The position numbers and the translations under genes were made by a program. From the NCBI RefSeq assembly GCF_003131205.1, contig NZ_QFFY01000007.1, positions 62,001 through 126,000 on the forward strand: a DNA stretch of 64,000 nt. Direction: 5' to 3'. The stretch is from Occallatibacter savannae (GTDB lineage: Bacteria > Acidobacteriota > Terriglobia > Terriglobales > Acidobacteriaceae). Positions 51,137 to 60,786 of the stretch are shown here, one piece after another. Positions within the stretch are counted from its first letter, which is position 1. Each line of letters starts with the position of its first letter. The notes beneath the pieces are model-generated. The model saw nothing but the letters and a program-made list of their open reading frames with translations. It had not been told where the DNA came from and searched no databases.

Positions 51137-52804
51137 CTAGAACGTAAACGCCACGCCGGCCCCAACTCCGCGCTGGTCTTGCGCGAAGACCACTGTTCCC
51201 TGGTTGGTGACGTAGGGGCGATAGCCTTCCGCCAGCAGGTTGCTCACGTTCAGCAGAGCTTCCACGTTCACCCCGCCCTCATGGGTGACGATCGGCTGGC
51301 GCAGGTGCAGATTGAGGTAGGGCTCAATTGCGCTGATCGAGTACGGCGCGATCGCCGTAACTGTGTCCGACGGCTGCCAGCGATAGCTTGCGCGCCAACG
51401 TGTGCCTGTTCCCTCCAGCGTGCCCGAAAGCGAGATCGCGTACATCTGTGCGCGTCGCGGCCGAGCCGCAGCGAAGATCTGATTCAGCCCCGTCGGATGC
51501 ACAACTGCCGGCATCACCATCGCGTTACCGTTGGCGTACGCCAGCTGAACCCGGTTGCCGCCGGCCATCGTGTGGTCAACTCTCGCTACGAACCCCGCGC
51601 CAGAAAAATCCTGCCCGGCCCCACGCATTAATCCGCTTCGCGGATCGCGCAGAACACTATCGCCCGCCGATGCCTGTCCGCTTGCCTCGATCACCGGATT
51701 GTCAATCCGATCCGAGTACACCGCGAACGAAACGCCCGAAGCATCCGTCCGCCGCTCCCATGCAATCTCCTGGTGCAGCCCATGCTCCATCGTTAATTGC
51801 CCGCTGCGCATCGCGAGCCTCGGCATGTAGTAGCCAGTTTCTGATGGTGCCTGCCCCGCAACGGGCAGCGCGCTGGCCATCCGGTAGCTTACCGTCGACT
51901 GCGCACCGTTCCATTTCACAGTCGCGAACGGCAGCGCCTGTACCACGGTATTTTGTGAATTCTGCCCAAACCGCGCCAGCACCTGTTGCGTTCCGGCCTC
52001 GACTTCAAACTCATCGCCAAGATTCATCGTCTCGGCGCTGCGCATCATCGCCTCTTCCAGCCCCACGCCATCCGGTCCCTCGACCACCGGGTGAATCGAA
52101 ATCGCCGCCAGTGACTCCACCGCTCCGGCAATCCCGAGGTCCTGCCGGAACCCCAGCATCGACTCCATGCCCTCGTTCGAGTCCGGAGAAAAGTCTACCC
52201 GCGCGAGCAGTTCACGGCTGCTTGCCGGTGTATCTTCAACCGTCGCGGAAAAGCGCTCGCCGCTCTCGCCGAATGTTCCTTCCTGCCCTGTAGCCATCAG
52301 CCGCGCCTTCAGCTTCGGCCTCGCGCCCGGCCGGTCTGAAACCACCACCAGCGGACCATCTTCGAGCCAGCGCAGCAGCGGACGATTCGCAGCAGACCGC
52401 AGTGTCCACTCCCAGTCGTCCTTATTTGCGTTTGCCGCCTTCGGCTCCGCCGGCAGCCACTGCATCACTTCATACAGGGTATTCAGCGTCAGGTTCACCA
52501 CCGCATTGCTGCGGACCTTAACGTTCTCGCGCAGCGACGGAAGAAACGACGTGCCCATCGCTTTCACCGCATAGCGGCCCGGCAGCACGTTTCCAAACGT
52601 GTAGGTTCCTTTGCTGTTCGTATAGACCGCTGCAACCACGGTCAGGTCCGGCCTCAGCAGTTCGACGGCCGCGCCCATCTGCGGCACGCCGGCCGAGTCG
52701 CGCACCACTCCCGACACGGTCCCGTCCGACGCTCCGTAGAGAGGTGCGCCGGCGACGACGATCAACGCGATGAGGGAGACGAGATGGAGCCTGCTTCGAA
52801 TCAT
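51137..52804 (-). CDS. Outer-membrane protein with carboxypeptidase-regulatory-like domain
   Basis: A 555-residue exported protein. After the signal peptide comes a carboxypeptidase-regulatory-like domain (about 28-110; GTVSGVVRDSAGVPQMGAAV, TYTFGNVLPGRYAVKA). A beta-rich part resembling the barrel strands of TonB-dependent receptors follows and ends in VGAGVAFTF. No TonB-box or plug is clear. It has the layout of the Acidobacteriota 'OMP plus CarboxypepD_reg' proteins but is shorter than the typical 1000-residue form. The ATG at 52804 has AAGG upstream; a GTG at 52810 is two codons earlier. Confidence 0.8.
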   Translation of the reverse strand: MIRSRLHLVSLIALIVVAGAPLYGASDGTVSGVVRDSAGVPQMGAAVELLRPDLTVVAAVYTNSKGTYTFGNVLPGRYAVKAMGTSFLPSLRENVKVRSNAVVNLTLNTLYEVMQWLPAEPKAANANKDDWEWTLRSAANRPLLRWLEDGPLVVVSDRPGARPKLKARLMATGQEGTFGESGERFSATVEDTPASSRELLARVDFSPDSNEGMESMLGFRQDLGIAGAVESLAAISIHPVVEGPDGVGLEEAMMRSAETMNLGDEFEVEAGTQQVLARFGQNSQNTVVQALPFATVKWNGAQSTVSYRMASALPVAGQAPSETGYYMPRLAMRSGQLTMEHGLHQEIAWERRTDASGVSFAVYSDRIDNPVIEASGQASAGDSVLRDPRSGLMRGAGQDFSGAGFVARVDHTMAGGNRVQLAYANGNAMVMPAVVHPTGLNQIFAAARPRRAQMYAISLSGTLEGTGTRWRASYRWQPSDTVTAIAPYSISAIEPYLNLHLRQPIVTHEGGVNVEALLNVSNLLAEGYRPYVTNQGTVVFAQDQRGVGAGVAFTF

Positions 52805-52909
52805 CAACACCTTGGTGACCCGGGCGGCGTCCTGGCTAAGTCCTGGGAATCGAGCATTCGCTGGTTGCCGGTCTGAGTGCCGGCTGACCCTCTTGCGAAG
52901 CCTTGCGTA

Positions 52910-54652
52910 CTATTCCACGACAAAAGGTGCCGATTGCGCAATCTCTTGTTTCGAGATTTCGTCATTTACTTTGATCGTCACCTTGTACTTGCCCGGTTGC
53001 AGACCAGCGATCGGAAGGGTCTTCTCCACCGTGAGCTGGTCGCTATGCTCGCCGAAGTCCTTTGAATCCTGCTGTTTCTCAAGCACGACGTTGTTTGTCG
53101 CCGTGTCGATGATCTGGTACGTAACCTTGGCCTCGTTCGCCTTGGTCTGGTCGTTGATCCCAAGGTTGTAGACCTGCATCCAGAAGTTCAACTCCTGGTT
53201 GCGTTTATAGTTCACCGGGGTAGCCGGATTTGGCGTCACCCTCGGGCAAACGTGAGTGTTCCCGATCACGCAATTGCCCTGGCCGATATCGTGCGAACTG
53301 ACCGCATAGATCTGGTCAGACAATATAAGGGACGACGTGCTCAGCTTTTCGTCGTGATACGTAGGCACGTCCAGGCTTCTGCCGTAGAGTCCGATGTGGT
53401 CCGGATTGTTGACATCTTTGATGGCGATGTCCAGCCGGTAGAGCCCCGGAAGCAGCGGTACTGCCTTCCAGTAGATGGACTTACGCTCCAGCGATCCCTG
53501 CAGCAGCTCGGCTGGCTGCTCCACAGAGACCGTATCCTCGAACGTCTGCACTGTCTTGTGCGTCAGCGTCGTCACCTTGCCCAGGATGTTGACCACACCC
53601 CGTGCCACCCCGTCCTTCGTCACGAACGTGACATCCCGGTTTTTGATCTGCAGGGTGATGGGAACCAAAACAGTACTGGACGTCACCTTCACAAAATCCG
53701 TCCGCACGTCGAACGGGAAAATCTGTCCGCCCAGGATCTTGTGCTCGCTGATCGCGCTCTCCAGGTCGTGAAACTTGATCGGGGGCGGCGCAAACAGCTT
53801 CGCGGCCATCTCGATCCGGTCGAACTGCTTCGCCTGGTTCGAGCTCTCCAACGGACCCGTGCCCAGCGTCTCGAATCCACCCTTAAACCGGTCCGCCTTC
53901 TTCGCCATGCCGATCGATTCCCACTGCGTCAGACCCGCTCCTGGAACCTTCGCCAGCGCGTCCTTTTCACCGCGATCGATTGTGAAGTGGTAGTCGCCGC
54001 ACTGGCAGGTATCCACAAACTCGATATCGATGTTGTCGCCGACACCTTCGAGATACCGGTAGTGCCAGATCTCAAACGGGAAGGTCGACGTCTCACCACC
54101 GCCCTCATCGATGGGCCGATTATACGAACCGCCGGAAGGGTGCGACTCGACGGAATCCGGCGGCCCGAACGAAATATAAATATGTCCGCGATCCGTCTTC
54201 CACCCCGGCTTGCCCGCCGCGTAATGATCGTTCGCGTACTGGATCCTGCGGTAGTGCTCTTCGCGAAATTCGTTGTCCGGCGAGTCAGGGTTCGGATTGC
54301 GTCTCAGCCAGAACTGCTCGATGAACGCCTCGCGCTCCTCGTCGTTCCCCAGGTTCTTGAACGCCTTCCGCTCCTCATCCGTGATGATGTACGCCACATC
54401 CTGGTCCAGCCAGGTCTTGAACGCCCCGTGTAACTCCTGCCGCAGTTCCTTCTGAGCCTTGAACTCCGCCGCATCCGACCGCTTGCGCTTCAGCGGATCC
54501 GGCTCATCCGGAGAGTCGCTGTCCTGTCCACCAGCCGGGCGCGTCTTAACTGCTGGATCACCAGTCTGTTGCGCGTGGCTTCTAGGGGCGGGAAGGATGG
54601 CGAGGCCGCACCCAAGTGCGACGAAAAGGACCGAACGGCCGTTGAAAATCAT
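52910..54652 (-). CDS. Secreted GWxTD-domain protein
   Basis: A 580-residue exported protein with a signal peptide (VLFVALGCGLAILPAPRSHA). The GWxTD-type motif region is FKTWLDQDVAYIIT (78-91), followed by the conserved GNDEEREAFIEQFWLRRNPNPD. Such proteins are frequent in Acidobacteriota and have no established function. A beta-rich C-terminal half ends with a domain of immunoglobulin-like strands (PGKYKVTIKVND). It lies 100 bases upstream of the carboxypeptidase-regulatory protein on the same strand, and both could share a transcript. Confidence 0.88.
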   Translation of the reverse strand: MIFNGRSVLFVALGCGLAILPAPRSHAQQTGDPAVKTRPAGGQDSDSPDEPDPLKRKRSDAAEFKAQKELRQELHGAFKTWLDQDVAYIITDEERKAFKNLGNDEEREAFIEQFWLRRNPNPDSPDNEFREEHYRRIQYANDHYAAGKPGWKTDRGHIYISFGPPDSVESHPSGGSYNRPIDEGGGETSTFPFEIWHYRYLEGVGDNIDIEFVDTCQCGDYHFTIDRGEKDALAKVPGAGLTQWESIGMAKKADRFKGGFETLGTGPLESSNQAKQFDRIEMAAKLFAPPPIKFHDLESAISEHKILGGQIFPFDVRTDFVKVTSSTVLVPITLQIKNRDVTFVTKDGVARGVVNILGKVTTLTHKTVQTFEDTVSVEQPAELLQGSLERKSIYWKAVPLLPGLYRLDIAIKDVNNPDHIGLYGRSLDVPTYHDEKLSTSSLILSDQIYAVSSHDIGQGNCVIGNTHVCPRVTPNPATPVNYKRNQELNFWMQVYNLGINDQTKANEAKVTYQIIDTATNNVVLEKQQDSKDFGEHSDQLTVEKTLPIAGLQPGKYKVTIKVNDEISKQEIAQSAPFVVE

Positions 54653-55052
54653 TGCGTCAAAATGCTCCCTACAAGTGGCTCTATTCTACGGTCCGAAAAG
54701 GTGCTGGGCAAGGCATGACGAGCCTGTGGCTGGCATTTCGACGCCCTCGCCACCAGAATGTCACCCCGCTGGTCACTTTTCATGCCTGAATCTCCCCTTT
54801 TCATGAGACAAAGAGAGCTTCCTCCGCGTCTTTTCAAAGAACGCAATCATCCTGCAAATCTGCTGCCACCTCTCCCGGCAATTCCAGCCCAAGAGAGTGA
54901 CCAGCAGCGGCTCGATGCCCGGTCTAGGCACACCGAAGCTCCAGCCATTCCCCCAGCGAGTTCACTGCAAATTGTGAATTCTTCCACTGCGGGAACCTCT
55001 GAGGAAAGAACTGCGTAGAATTGAGTGGAGACTCCCGGAGTTTTAGCGACAC
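54653..55052. other. Divergent intergenic region, no gene seen
   Basis: About 400 bases between the GWxTD gene (minus) and the MacA-like gene (plus). It should hold two promoters. I see no RNA gene, terminator or clear operator. Confidence 0.4.
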
Positions 55053-56429
55053 ATGAAAAAGATTCTTCTGATCGCCGCTGGTGTCATCGTTGCCATCGTC
55101 TTGGTTGTCGTCTTTGTTTACAAACAGCAGTCCGGCTATACCAAGGTCCTCACCGCCAAGGTCCACAAACAGGATCTGGCTACAGTGGTCAGCGGTACCG
55201 GCCAGATCAAGCCCACGACCTATGTCAATGTCGGCGCCAATGTCATGGGTCGAGTCACTCACTTCTACGTAAAGGAAGGAGACTCGGTCAAGAAGGGCCA
55301 GATCGTCGCCACGATCGAGAATGTCCAGCAGAGGGCTAACGTCGCCGGGCAGGAAGCCGCAATCTCCGCCGCCAAGACCGACATCAACTCCTACATCGCC
55401 GCCGAGAAGACCGCCGAGGCCAATGTGGAGCGCGCCAAGGCCGATCTCGAACAGAAGAAGCTCGATTGGGAACGCGCACAGAGCCTCTTCAAGGCCGGCA
55501 TCATGGCCCGCCAGGACTTCGACAGCAAGAAAGCCGCATATGACACCGACGTAGCGACCGTTGCGCAGATGCAGGCCCAGCTGAACCAGTCCAGAGCGCA
55601 GACGGAATCCGCCCGCGGCCATCTCCAGACCCAGGTCGCCACTCTCCGCGCGAACCAGGACATGCTCGAGAAGACCATCGCCATCGCCCCGTTCGACGGC
55701 ATCGTCACCAACATGCCTGTAAAAGAAGGTGAGACTGTGGTCACCGGCATTCAGAACACCGCCGGCTCAACCCTGATGACCCTGGCGGACATGAGTGTGA
55801 TCACCGCCGAGGTCAAGGTCGACGAAACCGACATCGTCAATATCAAGAACGGCCAGCCGGCCGACGTCACCGTTGACGCCATCCCCGGCAAAGTCTTCAA
55901 GGGCCACGTGACTCTGGTCGGCGACCAGGCGCTTCTCCGCTCTACAGGTATCGCCACCTCACAGTCCACCACCGGCACCGAAGAAGCTAAGGACTTCAAG
56001 GTCGTCGTCACCCTCGATCAGCCCTCAGAAGAACTGCGTCCTGGCCTTTCCACCACGGCCAAGATCACCACCGCACAGAAATCGAACGTTCTTGCGCTGC
56101 CCATCCAGGCGCTCACGACCTTCACGCCACCGGCGCCGAACTCCAGCAACGGCAATGTCGAAGCCGCGTCCTCATCCTCTGCAAGCAAAACGCCTCCCGT
56201 TCAGGGCGTATACGTCATTGAAAAAGACGCACACGGCAAGCAGCGCGCCAAGTTCGTGCCCGTCACGACAGGCATCACCGGCGCAACCGACATCGAAGTA
56301 CTCAGCGGCCTGCAGGACGGCCAGGAGATCGTCACCGGTCCATACAAGACCCTTCGCACTCTGAAGAACGGCGCTCTTCTCAAACGCGACAAGCAGCCCG
56401 TCGCCGCTCAGCCCGGCAGCACTACCTAA
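55053..56429 (+). CDS. MacA-like periplasmic adaptor
   Basis: A 458-residue membrane-fusion protein. One N-terminal membrane helix (4-22) is followed by the lipoyl-type half motif (VNVGANVMGRVTHFYVKEGD), a coiled-coil hairpin (about 95-200), the second lipoyl half (IAPFDGIVTNMPVKEGE) and beta-barrel domains. It bridges an inner-membrane pump to an outer-membrane channel. The next gene encodes the matching ATPase 65 bases downstream. Confidence 0.92.
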   Translation: MKKILLIAAGVIVAIVLVVVFVYKQQSGYTKVLTAKVHKQDLATVVSGTGQIKPTTYVNVGANVMGRVTHFYVKEGDSVKKGQIVATIENVQQRANVAGQEAAISAAKTDINSYIAAEKTAEANVERAKADLEQKKLDWERAQSLFKAGIMARQDFDSKKAAYDTDVATVAQMQAQLNQSRAQTESARGHLQTQVATLRANQDMLEKTIAIAPFDGIVTNMPVKEGETVVTGIQNTAGSTLMTLADMSVITAEVKVDETDIVNIKNGQPADVTVDAIPGKVFKGHVTLVGDQALLRSTGIATSQSTTGTEEAKDFKVVVTLDQPSEELRPGLSTTAKITTAQKSNVLALPIQALTTFTPPAPNSSNGNVEAASSSSASKTPPVQGVYVIEKDAHGKQRAKFVPVTTGITGATDIEVLSGLQDGQEIVTGPYKTLRTLKNGALLKRDKQPVAAQPGSTT

Positions 56430-56494
56430 GCCGCTCACACGATCTGACAGAAACGAACAGGCCTTCGCAGCAGTCAAAACAAGGACAGGTTCAC

Positions 56495-57250
56495 ATGGCT
56501 CTCGACAGCGTCATATCTGAGGTGGAAGCGCAGCAATCATTAGGCCCCAATGGCGACATGATCGTCGTTGAAGACCTCTGGCGCACCTACGACATGGGAT
56601 CGGAGCAGCAGGTCCACGCCCTGCGCGGCGTCAACCTCCGCATCAAGCAGAACGAATACGTCGCCATCATGGGCCCATCCGGCTCCGGCAAATCGACGCT
56701 GATGAACCTCATCGGCTGCCTCGACACTCCTTCGAAAGGCAAGTACTGGCTCAACAGCCAACTCGTCAGCGAACTTGACGATGACGAACTCGCCCGCATC
56801 CGCAACAAGGAAATCGGCTTCGTCTTCCAGACCTTCAACCTGCTCTCGCGTGCAAGCTCCCTCCATAACGTCGAGTTGCCTCTCATCTACAACGGCACCC
56901 CTGCCACGGAGCGCATCGAACGCGCCAAACAGGCTCTCACCAACGTCGGTCTCGAATCGCGCATGCACCACAAGCCCAATGAACTCTCCGGCGGCCAGCG
57001 CCAGCGCGTTGCCATCGCCCGCGCGCTCGTCAATCGGCCCTCCATCATCCTCGCCGACGAGCCCACCGGAAACCTCGACTCCAAAACCGGCGTCGAGATC
57101 ATGGCCCTCTTCGACCAGCTTCAAGCCAAGGGCAACACCATCGTCCTCGTCACCCACGAGCCCGACATCGCCGAGTACGCCCACCGCGTCGTCCACATCC
57201 GCGACGGCCAGATTTACTCCGACGAACCCTCCAAACGCTTCAAAAAGTAA
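56495..57250 (+). CDS. ABC transporter ATPase (MacB/LolD type)
   Basis: A 251-residue ATPase. Walker A is GPSGSGKS (60-67), the signature LSGGQ (164-168), and Walker B ILADEP with E189. The D-loop and switch histidine (VTHEP) follow. It drives a LolCDE/MacAB-type export complex. The matching permease normally follows or is fused, but here the operon ends with a terminator. The only FtsX-type permeases in the window are at 3858 and the ADOP gene at 42477. Confidence 0.95.
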   Translation: MALDSVISEVEAQQSLGPNGDMIVVEDLWRTYDMGSEQQVHALRGVNLRIKQNEYVAIMGPSGSGKSTLMNLIGCLDTPSKGKYWLNSQLVSELDDDELARIRNKEIGFVFQTFNLLSRASSLHNVELPLIYNGTPATERIERAKQALTNVGLESRMHHKPNELSGGQRQRVAIARALVNRPSIILADEPTGNLDSKTGVEIMALFDQLQAKGNTIVLVTHEPDIAEYAHRVVHIRDGQIYSDEPSKRFKK

Positions 57251-57270
57251 CCTCGCCTCAATCAAAATCA

Positions 57271-57305
57271 AAACGGCCACCGCTCTCGGTGGCCGTTCCG
57301 TTTTC
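57271..57305 (+). terminator. Terminator of the MacA-ATPase operon
   Basis: ACGGCCACCG-N4-CGGTGGCCGT followed by CCGTTTTC, about 20 bases after the ATPase stop codon. Confidence 0.88.
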
Positions 57306-57351
57306 TTCGAAGTGTGTTTCCATCTGTTCCCTGCCCTACGTTCCTTGTCTT

Positions 57352-57389
57352 TCTGATCACTGAGCACTGATCACTGACCACTGCTCATT
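57352..57389. repeat. GATCACTG-type degenerate tandem repeat, copy 3
   Basis: Units CTGATCACTGAGCACTGATCACTGACCACTG, preceded by TTCCCTG pyrimidine tracts. The stop codon of the minus-strand hypothetical gene (57385) lies inside it, as at copy 1. Confidence 0.75.
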
Positions 57390-58248
57390 GCGGTCTCGAC
57401 CTTCCCTCGTTATTCTTCGGCGGCGTCGTCACTGGCTTCCGCTCATACGTCGGCTTCTCCGCCGGACTGCACAGCGCCGAATCCTGCCCTCGCCTCAACC
57501 CCGGCACCGTATCGCCATGGCATAGCCGCTCCTTCATACTCGCCGCATCGCGCCCAAACAGCTGCAGATTGCTCTCCCTCGCCGTTCCAGAATCCACATC
57601 GTAGCGATAGACCAGATCCTCAGCAGCCCTCTGCGCTCCATAGTCGAGGTGACGCCACGTACCCAGCACCTCGTGTCCATTCGAGTCCGCCAGCACCGCA
57701 AACACCTGCGTCTGCGTCACGCCCAGCGGAGCCTTCGCGCTCCACACCGCAATCGTCTTCCCGCCGCCCTGCAGCCAGCGCGCCGCCCACGCATGCTGCC
57801 TCAGGTCGTAGTGCAGTGTCGTGAAGTACGTCGTCGCATCGCAATCCGCGCAGTCGTCATACAGCACGCCCAACTCCCGCGGCGACGTCACATCCAGCAA
57901 CAGCCAATCCGCAATCCTCAAATTCGTCCCATCAACGATGTGCACTACCGCGTGATTCGCCAGCGAAACGCTCCACATCGAAAACGAATCCCGGTTAGGC
58001 GCTCCCTGTGGAGAGTTGCGATTCGTCGTGATCACCAGCGCCTGATCGTACTCAACCCCGATCTCCCGAATCGCCGTCCACTTCTGCTCCTCCAGCGCAC
58101 GCCTCACCCAGTTCACAACGTCCTGGTCGTTCGGCGAATGGAAATCAACCCATCTGAAGTTGTCCGGAGCCTGCGCAGTACAAGAAACCGCACCAACCGC
58201 CATTGCCAGCGCAACCAAAGCACCAGCCCACCACAAGTGACCACGCAT
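57385..58248 (-). CDS. Exported hypothetical protein
   Basis: A 287-residue protein with a signal peptide (LVALAMAVGAVSC; the cysteine could be a lipobox). The mature part is mixed alpha/beta with conserved-looking DCADCDATTYFTT and a basic Pro-rich C-terminus (KPTYERKPVTTPPKNN). The two close cysteines in DCADC could form a disulfide. I do not recognise a family. The gene ends in a GATCACTG repeat. Confidence 0.65.
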   Translation of the reverse strand: MRGHLWWAGALVALAMAVGAVSCTAQAPDNFRWVDFHSPNDQDVVNWVRRALEEQKWTAIREIGVEYDQALVITTNRNSPQGAPNRDSFSMWSVSLANHAVVHIVDGTNLRIADWLLLDVTSPRELGVLYDDCADCDATTYFTTLHYDLRQHAWAARWLQGGGKTIAVWSAKAPLGVTQTQVFAVLADSNGHEVLGTWRHLDYGAQRAAEDLVYRYDVDSGTARESNLQLFGRDAASMKERLCHGDTVPGLRRGQDSALCSPAEKPTYERKPVTTPPKNNEGRSRPQ

Positions 58249-58361
58249 AGGTTTCAGCCTACCAAAACGCAGTAGCCACAGCTTTCAACCACGGTTCACA
58301 TCTGTCCATCATCACAACCATCCAGCAGCCTCATCATGTAACCTCGTCTGTTCCGGTCCCC

Positions 58362-59942
58362 ATGACCACCGCCGAGGCTCAAGCCAGATATCCACTCACC
58401 CAGGGCGTCAATCCGTGGCTGGTCACCTGCTCCGTCATGCTGCCCACCTTCATGGAGGTGCTCGACACCGCGATCGCCTCAGTAGCCCTTCCCTACATCG
58501 CCGGCAGCCTCTCCGCAACGAATTCAGAAGCTACCTGGGTCCTCACCAGCTACCTCGTCGCCAACGCCGTCATCCTCCCCGCCTCCAACTGGTTCGCGCG
58601 CCGCTTCGGACGAAAGCGCTTCCTGCTCATCTGCATCGTCATCTTCACCATTGCTTCATTCTTCTGCGGAGCAGCCCCGTCCCTCGCCGTAATCCTCCTC
58701 GCACGCATCCTCCAGGGAGCAGGAGGCGGAGCGCTTCAGCCTCTCGCCCAATCCATCCTGCTTGAAAGCTTTCCTCCCGCCGAGCGCTCCAAATCCATGG
58801 CCGCCTACGGCCTCGGCATCGTCGTCGCCCCCGTCCTCGGCCCCACTCTCGGCGGCTGGCTCACCGATACCTGGAGTTGGCGCTACGCCTTCTACATCAA
58901 CATCCCCGTCGGCATCCTTGCCGTTCTCATGGTCTCCCGCTTCGTACACGACCCGCCCTACATAAAGCACGCCAGGGTCGCTCCGTTCGACAACATTGGC
59001 TTCGGCCTTCTCTGCGTCTGGACCGGCTGCCTTCAGGTCGTCCTCGACAAAGGCCAGGAAGACGACTGGTTCGGAGCCATCTGGGTGCGCTGGGCCGTCG
59101 CCGCCCTCCTCCTCTCCCTCATCGGCTGGATCTGGCGCTCATGGACCAACCCCCGCGGCCTCGTCGACCTCCACATCCTCAAGAACCGCAACTTCCGCAC
59201 CGGCTGCTACCTCATCACCCTCCTCGGCGCCTGCATCTACATCACCATCACCATCCTGCCCCTCTACTACCAGGAGATCCTCGGCTACACCGCCTTCACC
59301 GCCGGACTCGTCGTCGGACCTCGCGGCATCGGCTCCTTCATCGGCTCTCCCGTCATCGGCATCCTCGGCTCCCGCATCGACAACCGAAAACTCCTCTCCG
59401 CCGGATTCGTGGGCTTCGGCGTCTGCGCGCTCTTCTTCGGCAGAGTGAACCTTGCCATCGGCCCCTACACCCTGCTCCTGCCCATCACCCTCACCGGCTT
59501 CGCTCTCGCCTTCGTCTTCGTTCCCCTTGCCACCATGACCACTTCCACGATTCCCCGCGAAGAGATGGGCAACGCCACCGGCCTCTTCAACATGCTCCGC
59601 AACATTGGCGGCTCCATCGGCATCGCCATGGCCACCACCGCCATCATTCGCCGCGCAGCCCTCCATCAAACGGAGATCGGCGCGAACATCTCAGCATCCA
59701 GCCCCGTCCTCCAGCAGAGTTCCCGCCAGATCGCTACATACCTCGGTCATCACCTCGGGCCCGCGTCTTCCACCTCCGGAGCCTTCGGGCTCCTCTACGG
59801 CAAACTCCTTAAGCAGTCCGCCCTGCTCGCCTACGTCGATGTCTTCCGCTGGACCGCGTTGCTCGCCTTCTTCTGCGCCGCGGCCGTCTGGCTCTTCGGA
59901 AAACCGCCCAGGAACGCCGCTCCGCCTCCCGGCGCGCACTGA
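58362..59942 (+). CDS. DHA2-family MFS exporter (EmrB/QacA-like)
   Basis: A 526-residue proton-driven drug exporter with 14 predicted membrane helices. The family motif D (LDTAIASVALP) is in helix 1, motif A (SNWFARRFGRKR) in the first cytoplasmic loop, and motif C (GIVVAPVLGPTLGGWL) in helix 5. The usual partner EmrA/HlyD adaptor is not adjacent, though the MacA-like gene lies 3 kb upstream. Substrates cannot be predicted. Confidence 0.94.
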   Translation: MTTAEAQARYPLTQGVNPWLVTCSVMLPTFMEVLDTAIASVALPYIAGSLSATNSEATWVLTSYLVANAVILPASNWFARRFGRKRFLLICIVIFTIASFFCGAAPSLAVILLARILQGAGGGALQPLAQSILLESFPPAERSKSMAAYGLGIVVAPVLGPTLGGWLTDTWSWRYAFYINIPVGILAVLMVSRFVHDPPYIKHARVAPFDNIGFGLLCVWTGCLQVVLDKGQEDDWFGAIWVRWAVAALLLSLIGWIWRSWTNPRGLVDLHILKNRNFRTGCYLITLLGACIYITITILPLYYQEILGYTAFTAGLVVGPRGIGSFIGSPVIGILGSRIDNRKLLSAGFVGFGVCALFFGRVNLAIGPYTLLLPITLTGFALAFVFVPLATMTTSTIPREEMGNATGLFNMLRNIGGSIGIAMATTAIIRRAALHQTEIGANISASSPVLQQSSRQIATYLGHHLGPASSTSGAFGLLYGKLLKQSALLAYVDVFRWTALLAFFCAAAVWLFGKPPRNAAPPPGAH

Positions 59943-60161
59943 CCCGCCCGCCTTCGCTGCGCTCTCAATTTACTCGTAAAGAAGAAGTGCAAGCGATCCG
60001 TTGCGCATCGCTCAGACTTTCTTCTGCCGTACCCTCGACTTTCAGCATCTTAGTAACTGGATTCACCCAGCCTCTGCGGGTGCGGGTGTGATCCATTCAG
60101 GGGCAGGGCCGGTGGGGTTTTCGCGATTTCCCCTACCCAACTGGCGGCGAAGGAGAATCGC

Positions 60162-60671
60162 ATGTCAGCCGCCAGACTCTGCCCTTTTCTATCCCAATCG
60201 GAGAAATCCCTTATGTCCTCCCCCTCAAAAGACCTCAAGGAAGTTGAATCCGCACTGCGCTCTGTCATTCAAACTCTGATTGATGGTCAGGAAGGCTTCA
60301 AGAAGATTGGCGAGCAGCTCAAAGACGAAGCTCTCAAGGAATATTTCCTCGCCGAATCCCTCACCCGCGCGCAGTTTCGCGGCGTCCTCGAATCGATCCT
60401 TCACCAGGAAGGCGTCCACGACGTGAAGGAAAGCGGAACCGCCGTCGGCACTGTCCTGCGTGCATGGGGCGACATCAAGGCTACCCTCGGCGGAGGCGAT
60501 TCAAGCCTTCTCTCCACAGCCGAAGAGGCTGAAGATCAAACCCTCGAGACCTATAACAGGGCCGTCGATTCCTACATGCCTCTCCCGGTTCGCCAGGTCC
60601 TGACCACGCAGTCAGCCCACATCGAACAGTCCCGCGACTTCATCAAGTCCGCCCGCGATACCAAAAAGTAG
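60162..60671 (+). CDS. PA2169-type four-helix-bundle protein
   Basis: A DUF2383/PA2169 family protein: ferritin-like helical bundle, acidic and charged, without membrane segment or signal peptide (VESALRSVIQTLIDGQEGF; AHIEQSRDFIKSARD). Function unknown; members are often stress-induced. The ATG at 60162 has a perfect AAGGAG six bases upstream. A second ATG at 60213 (MSSPSKDLKEV) with GGAG is the more usual family N-terminus, so the first 17 residues are uncertain. Confidence 0.85.
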   Translation: MSAARLCPFLSQSEKSLMSSPSKDLKEVESALRSVIQTLIDGQEGFKKIGEQLKDEALKEYFLAESLTRAQFRGVLESILHQEGVHDVKESGTAVGTVLRAWGDIKATLGGGDSSLLSTAEEAEDQTLETYNRAVDSYMPLPVRQVLTTQSAHIEQSRDFIKSARDTKK

Positions 60672-60702
60672 TTAGCTTGTAGCCGCTCGACCTAACAGGC
60701 TT

Positions 60703-60776
60703 GGGTGCCCCAGAGCCCGCCCTGAGCGAAGTCGAAGGGTTTCGATTCTGACGCCTGGGATCCGGGTGCCCATTCG
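60703..60776. repeat. GGGTGCCC / CCCTGAGC-GTCGAAGGG repeat
   Basis: GGGTGCCCC, then GCCCGCCCTGAGCGAAGTCGAAGGG, and a second GGGTGCCC 40 bases on. It matches 45172-45211 and lies between two convergent genes. Confidence 0.7.
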
Positions 60777-60786
60777 GAATTGTTCA

